A DNA stretch of 64,000 bases. It comes from Viscum album (lineage: Eukaryota > Streptophyta > Magnoliopsida > Santalales > Viscaceae). The notes beneath the pieces are model-generated. The model was not told where the DNA came from, ran no database searches, and saw nothing but the letters and a program-made list of their open reading frames with translations. Both the position numbers and the translations under genes were made by a program. Position 1 is the first letter of the stretch, and each line of letters starts with the position of its first letter. The stretch spans positions 1,978,292,576 to 1,978,356,575 of the forward strand of contig OY728136.1 in the NCBI GenBank assembly GCA_963277665.1, written 5' to 3'. Of this stretch, positions 61,384 through 64,000 are shown piece by piece.

Positions 61384-62640
61384 ATCCCAGTATGATTTGA
61401 AGTTTATTGAATTCTAGAGGTACTTTTAGGATTTGATTCATAGCATATTTCTTCAGGATTAGAAGTTAAAATGGGGTATTTATAGAGGGATTTAGGTTTG
61501 GAAAATAACATTGTGAATTCCAACATACATTGGAGTCTTTGGAGTGTGATTTTGTGATTAATAATTTTCTAGTATATTCATAGTTCAGTGTAGGAAAAGT
61601 TCATGTTTTCCCAGAGTAGAGTTGTCCTTGAAAACTTGATGATAATAGATGGAGGTATCTCACCATTAGTGGGAAGAACATTCTTAATCCCAATCTATGG
61701 GACTATTTATGGAGGGTTCCCATATGAGGTTCAACTAGTAATGATATTGGGAATGTTATGTTTGAAGTGGCAGAGGACACCTAGCTCATATTTGTCCCAA
61801 CAAGCGATAAGTGAAGGATATCCTAGGTGACATTATGGATTTAGACCCCCCCCACTGCAATAGATATAGTGAAAAGATAATGGGCCTCCCTAAGTATGAT
61901 AGGGTTTCCCTACCATAGGTGGCCATAATAGGGGGACTAGTGGTTAAAGTGAAGATATGGGTAGAAGGTGATTTAATCCACCACCGCCACCATCATCCCC
62001 ATGTGATCCATGTTAGTCATATAATATTGGAGTTCAGTTCTAAGTTCAGATGTAGATAATAGAAATATTTGATCATTTGATGTTCGAGATGGTTTGAGGA
62101 ATGGTTCATATCTTCTCTACTTTGTAACATGTACTCATCAACATCAACATGAGTCATTATTCTCATGTTGCCTCATTTTTTTGAGAGTTAGAGATTCACG
62201 TAGAGTCTCTATCCCGACCTATTCAATTATATCTTCATTTTGGAAAAAAATAAAACTCTCACCCATATCTAGTATCCACGTGAACTTACTCTTAGGGAAT
62301 ATAGATTTTCTTACAATATCATTATAAAGAAAATGAGACCCTACAATGTTATCCTTAGTATGACTTAGTTTTACACAGTTTATCTTGGGTATATTTTTAT
62401 CATTGTAGGGTGTTATTTCATTGAGTATACAGGTTGATATTCACCTTCACTAGTGAGTGAAACCCTCAATCATGATGATAAGGGACAACCCTAAAGAGAT
62501 TTTAACTGATTACCCACCATTTGAAGATATTATGATCATTCACTAGTGAATATATAGAGGAGTGGTTACCTACAATAATAGAGTAATACATATATTTTTT
62601 CCTAGAAAACATTCAAAAGTTTCCCCATCAATGAGAGGTC
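61384..62640 (+). pseudogene. Element D gag/protease region, decayed
   Basis: Placed by position between the D leader (26383) and the D RT. No zinc knuckle or protease triad could be read. A 75-codon frame at 61603-61830 (beginning MFSQSRVVLENLMIIDGG) has no recognisable domain. Its length with 25723-26383 totals about 1.9 kb, about right for gag plus protease. Confidence 0.35.
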
Positions 62641-64000
62641 AATTTTGGCATTGTTTTTTACCCCATGATAGCATCAATTTCATCTATATATTATTATATA
62701 TCCCCATTTGAGCTTAGGGTTATAAAGGTTCAGTTATAAGACCATCCACAAAAAAATGTTTTATTAGACGTAGTGTATCCCGTTAGGTAAATCCTATTGT
62801 TTTTATCTCTAAGATGGAAGATAAAAGATTATGATGTTTTAGTGACTATCTCCATCTAAATTAGTTATATGTCAAGAAAAAATACCATCTTCCAAGGATT
62901 GATGATCTCTTCGATATATTAAAATGATAAAATTGGTTCTTTAATATTAATCTCAAGCATGGATATCACTTTATTCAGTGCATAACGAGGATATTTTAAA
63001 GATGTCATTAAGGTGTGAATACACTCACTATGAGTTCATTGTGATGTCTTTAGACCTGAAAACACCCATGTTGTGTTTATGTATTTTTTGGAATGGATCT
63101 TCCATCCATTTTTGAGCTGGTTCATGGTGTTTTTCATTGATGAAATCCTTATTTATTATTGGATAGAGAATAACCATGAAAAGAATTTAATAATTATCCT
63201 ATACTTACTCTGTGAGAACTATCTGTATGGAATGATCTTGAAGTAAGATTTATATATTTAGGGAGTTTATTTCATAGGGTATGTTATCTTAGATAATAGA
63301 GTGGCAGTTGATACCATAAAGGTTGAGGTTGTGATGTATTGGGGGATACCCAAGATGGTGTTTGAGGTGCATTATTTCCTTAGGTTATCATGATATTACC
63401 AAATATTTATAGAATAATTATGTATTATTTAGGCTCTTATGGTTACAATTACCTATAAGGGAAAACCTTACATCTTTTTTGATCATTGCTATAAATCTTT
63501 TGAGGAGATGAATTAGAGATTTTATAGGGCCCAAATTTTATGATTTCCATATAGAGGAGTCAAGTATGAGGTTTTATATGATGGATTTAGGTCTATTATT
63601 GGCTATGTGATGATGCCAAGGTAGGTCATAATTAATTAAATGTCCAATAAACTAATACTACACAATAAGAATCATGTGACACATGACATGGAGATTAGAG
63701 TAGTGGTGTTTTACATGAACATGCAGGGGAACTATCCTATCAGTGAGTGATTTGTGGTATTTAAGAATCATAAGAGTCTCAAGAATATATTTACTTAAAG
63801 GGATTTCAAATTTAGGTAGAGGTAGATGCTATAGTTCTTATAGGATTATGAATTTGAGATAATCTCTACTTTTTGGAAGGCCATTTTACTGGTTAATTCC
63901 CTTAGCATGAAATCTCATGTTCAACTAATGGAGAAGGCATCTATGAAGATACCCTACACTTATTTATAGTGTAATGACTGAATAGGGTGTATTGAATGTG
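62641..64000 (+). pseudogene. Element D reverse transcriptase and RNase H, decayed
   Basis: Plus-strand Ty3/gypsy pol remains, running off the right edge. Landmarks in order: SPFELRVIKVQL (RT entry) near 62705; FLSLRWKIKD and SDYLHLN at about 62800-62860; [14 protein letters not shown] near 62880-62925; FNINLKHGYHFIQC near 62940-62980; VVFFIDEILIYYW at about 63127-63165, the catalytic FIDD box with the second Asp now Glu; and RNase H HKSLKNIFT and DYEFEI near 63760-63860. Stops and frame shifts occur throughout. More decayed than B or E, in keeping with its being the oldest layer of the nest. Confidence 0.75.

Noticed and set aside
1..64000. CRISPR array, bacterial operon or phage content
   Set aside because: No direct-repeat/spacer structure and no bacterial-type genes; all recognisable coding sequence is plant LTR retrotransposon.

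Overview
The window looks like gene-poor nuclear DNA from a flowering plant. It is strongly AT-rich and I recognise no ordinary host gene in it. Almost everything that can be identified is Ty3/gypsy LTR retrotransposon sequence. The evidence is: LTRs beginning TGTAAC and ending GTTACA or CTACA, initiator-Met-tRNA primer binding sites (TTGGTATCAGAG type), polypurine tracts, gag zinc knuckles, RT/RNase H, integrase and C-terminal chromodomains. The chromodomains place the coding elements among the chromoviruses (Tekay/Del-like by their long LTRs). The species cannot be named from this sequence.

Left part (1-15745): two copies of one non-coding, large-LTR (LARD-like) family in opposite orientations. 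Element A (minus) occupies 1-7274 and 15037-15745 and runs off the left edge. Element A-prime (plus, 7275-15036) sits inside A's right LTR and has lost most of its own right LTR. Middle part (15746-26383): mostly unclassified AT-rich DNA. It holds a diverged ~177-bp tandem satellite (about 19620-21500), a patch with 20-bp CCATGG palindromes resembling a CACTA remnant (about 21830-22300), and the LTR end (25722) and leader of an old plus-strand gypsy element, D.

Right part (26384-64000): a nest of retrotransposons. E (minus, 26384-61378) lies in D, whose RT/RNase H resumes at about 62640-64000. E is split by two later insertions. B (plus, 30276-42735, TSD ATTAC) has a full but stop-ridden gag-pol with a chromodomain. 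C (minus, 43869-56080, TSD CGGGC) has 4.7-kb LTRs around a 2.7-kb interior that encodes only Gag. Without its insertions E is about 10.3 kb. LTR divergence by eye is large in E, moderate in B and very small in C, which agrees with the nesting order D, E, then B and C, with C youngest.

Most interesting are features shared by the long-LTR families. (i) Repeated GTACGTACG-centred blocks lie about 190 bp apart inside the LTR. (ii) A splice-donor-like and branch/acceptor-like pair suggests a 1.8-2.0 kb intron wholly inside the LTR, with the GTACGTACG blocks in it. (iii) Near the LTR start there are clusters of short near-palindromes whose sequence differs between families. (iv) A conserved non-coding segment lies about 250-340 nt upstream of the 3' LTR in A, A-prime and C but has no counterpart in B. 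C is a good candidate for a recently active non-autonomous TR-GAG element that relies on a chromovirus related to B. All boundaries were read by eye; no alignment or database search was run.
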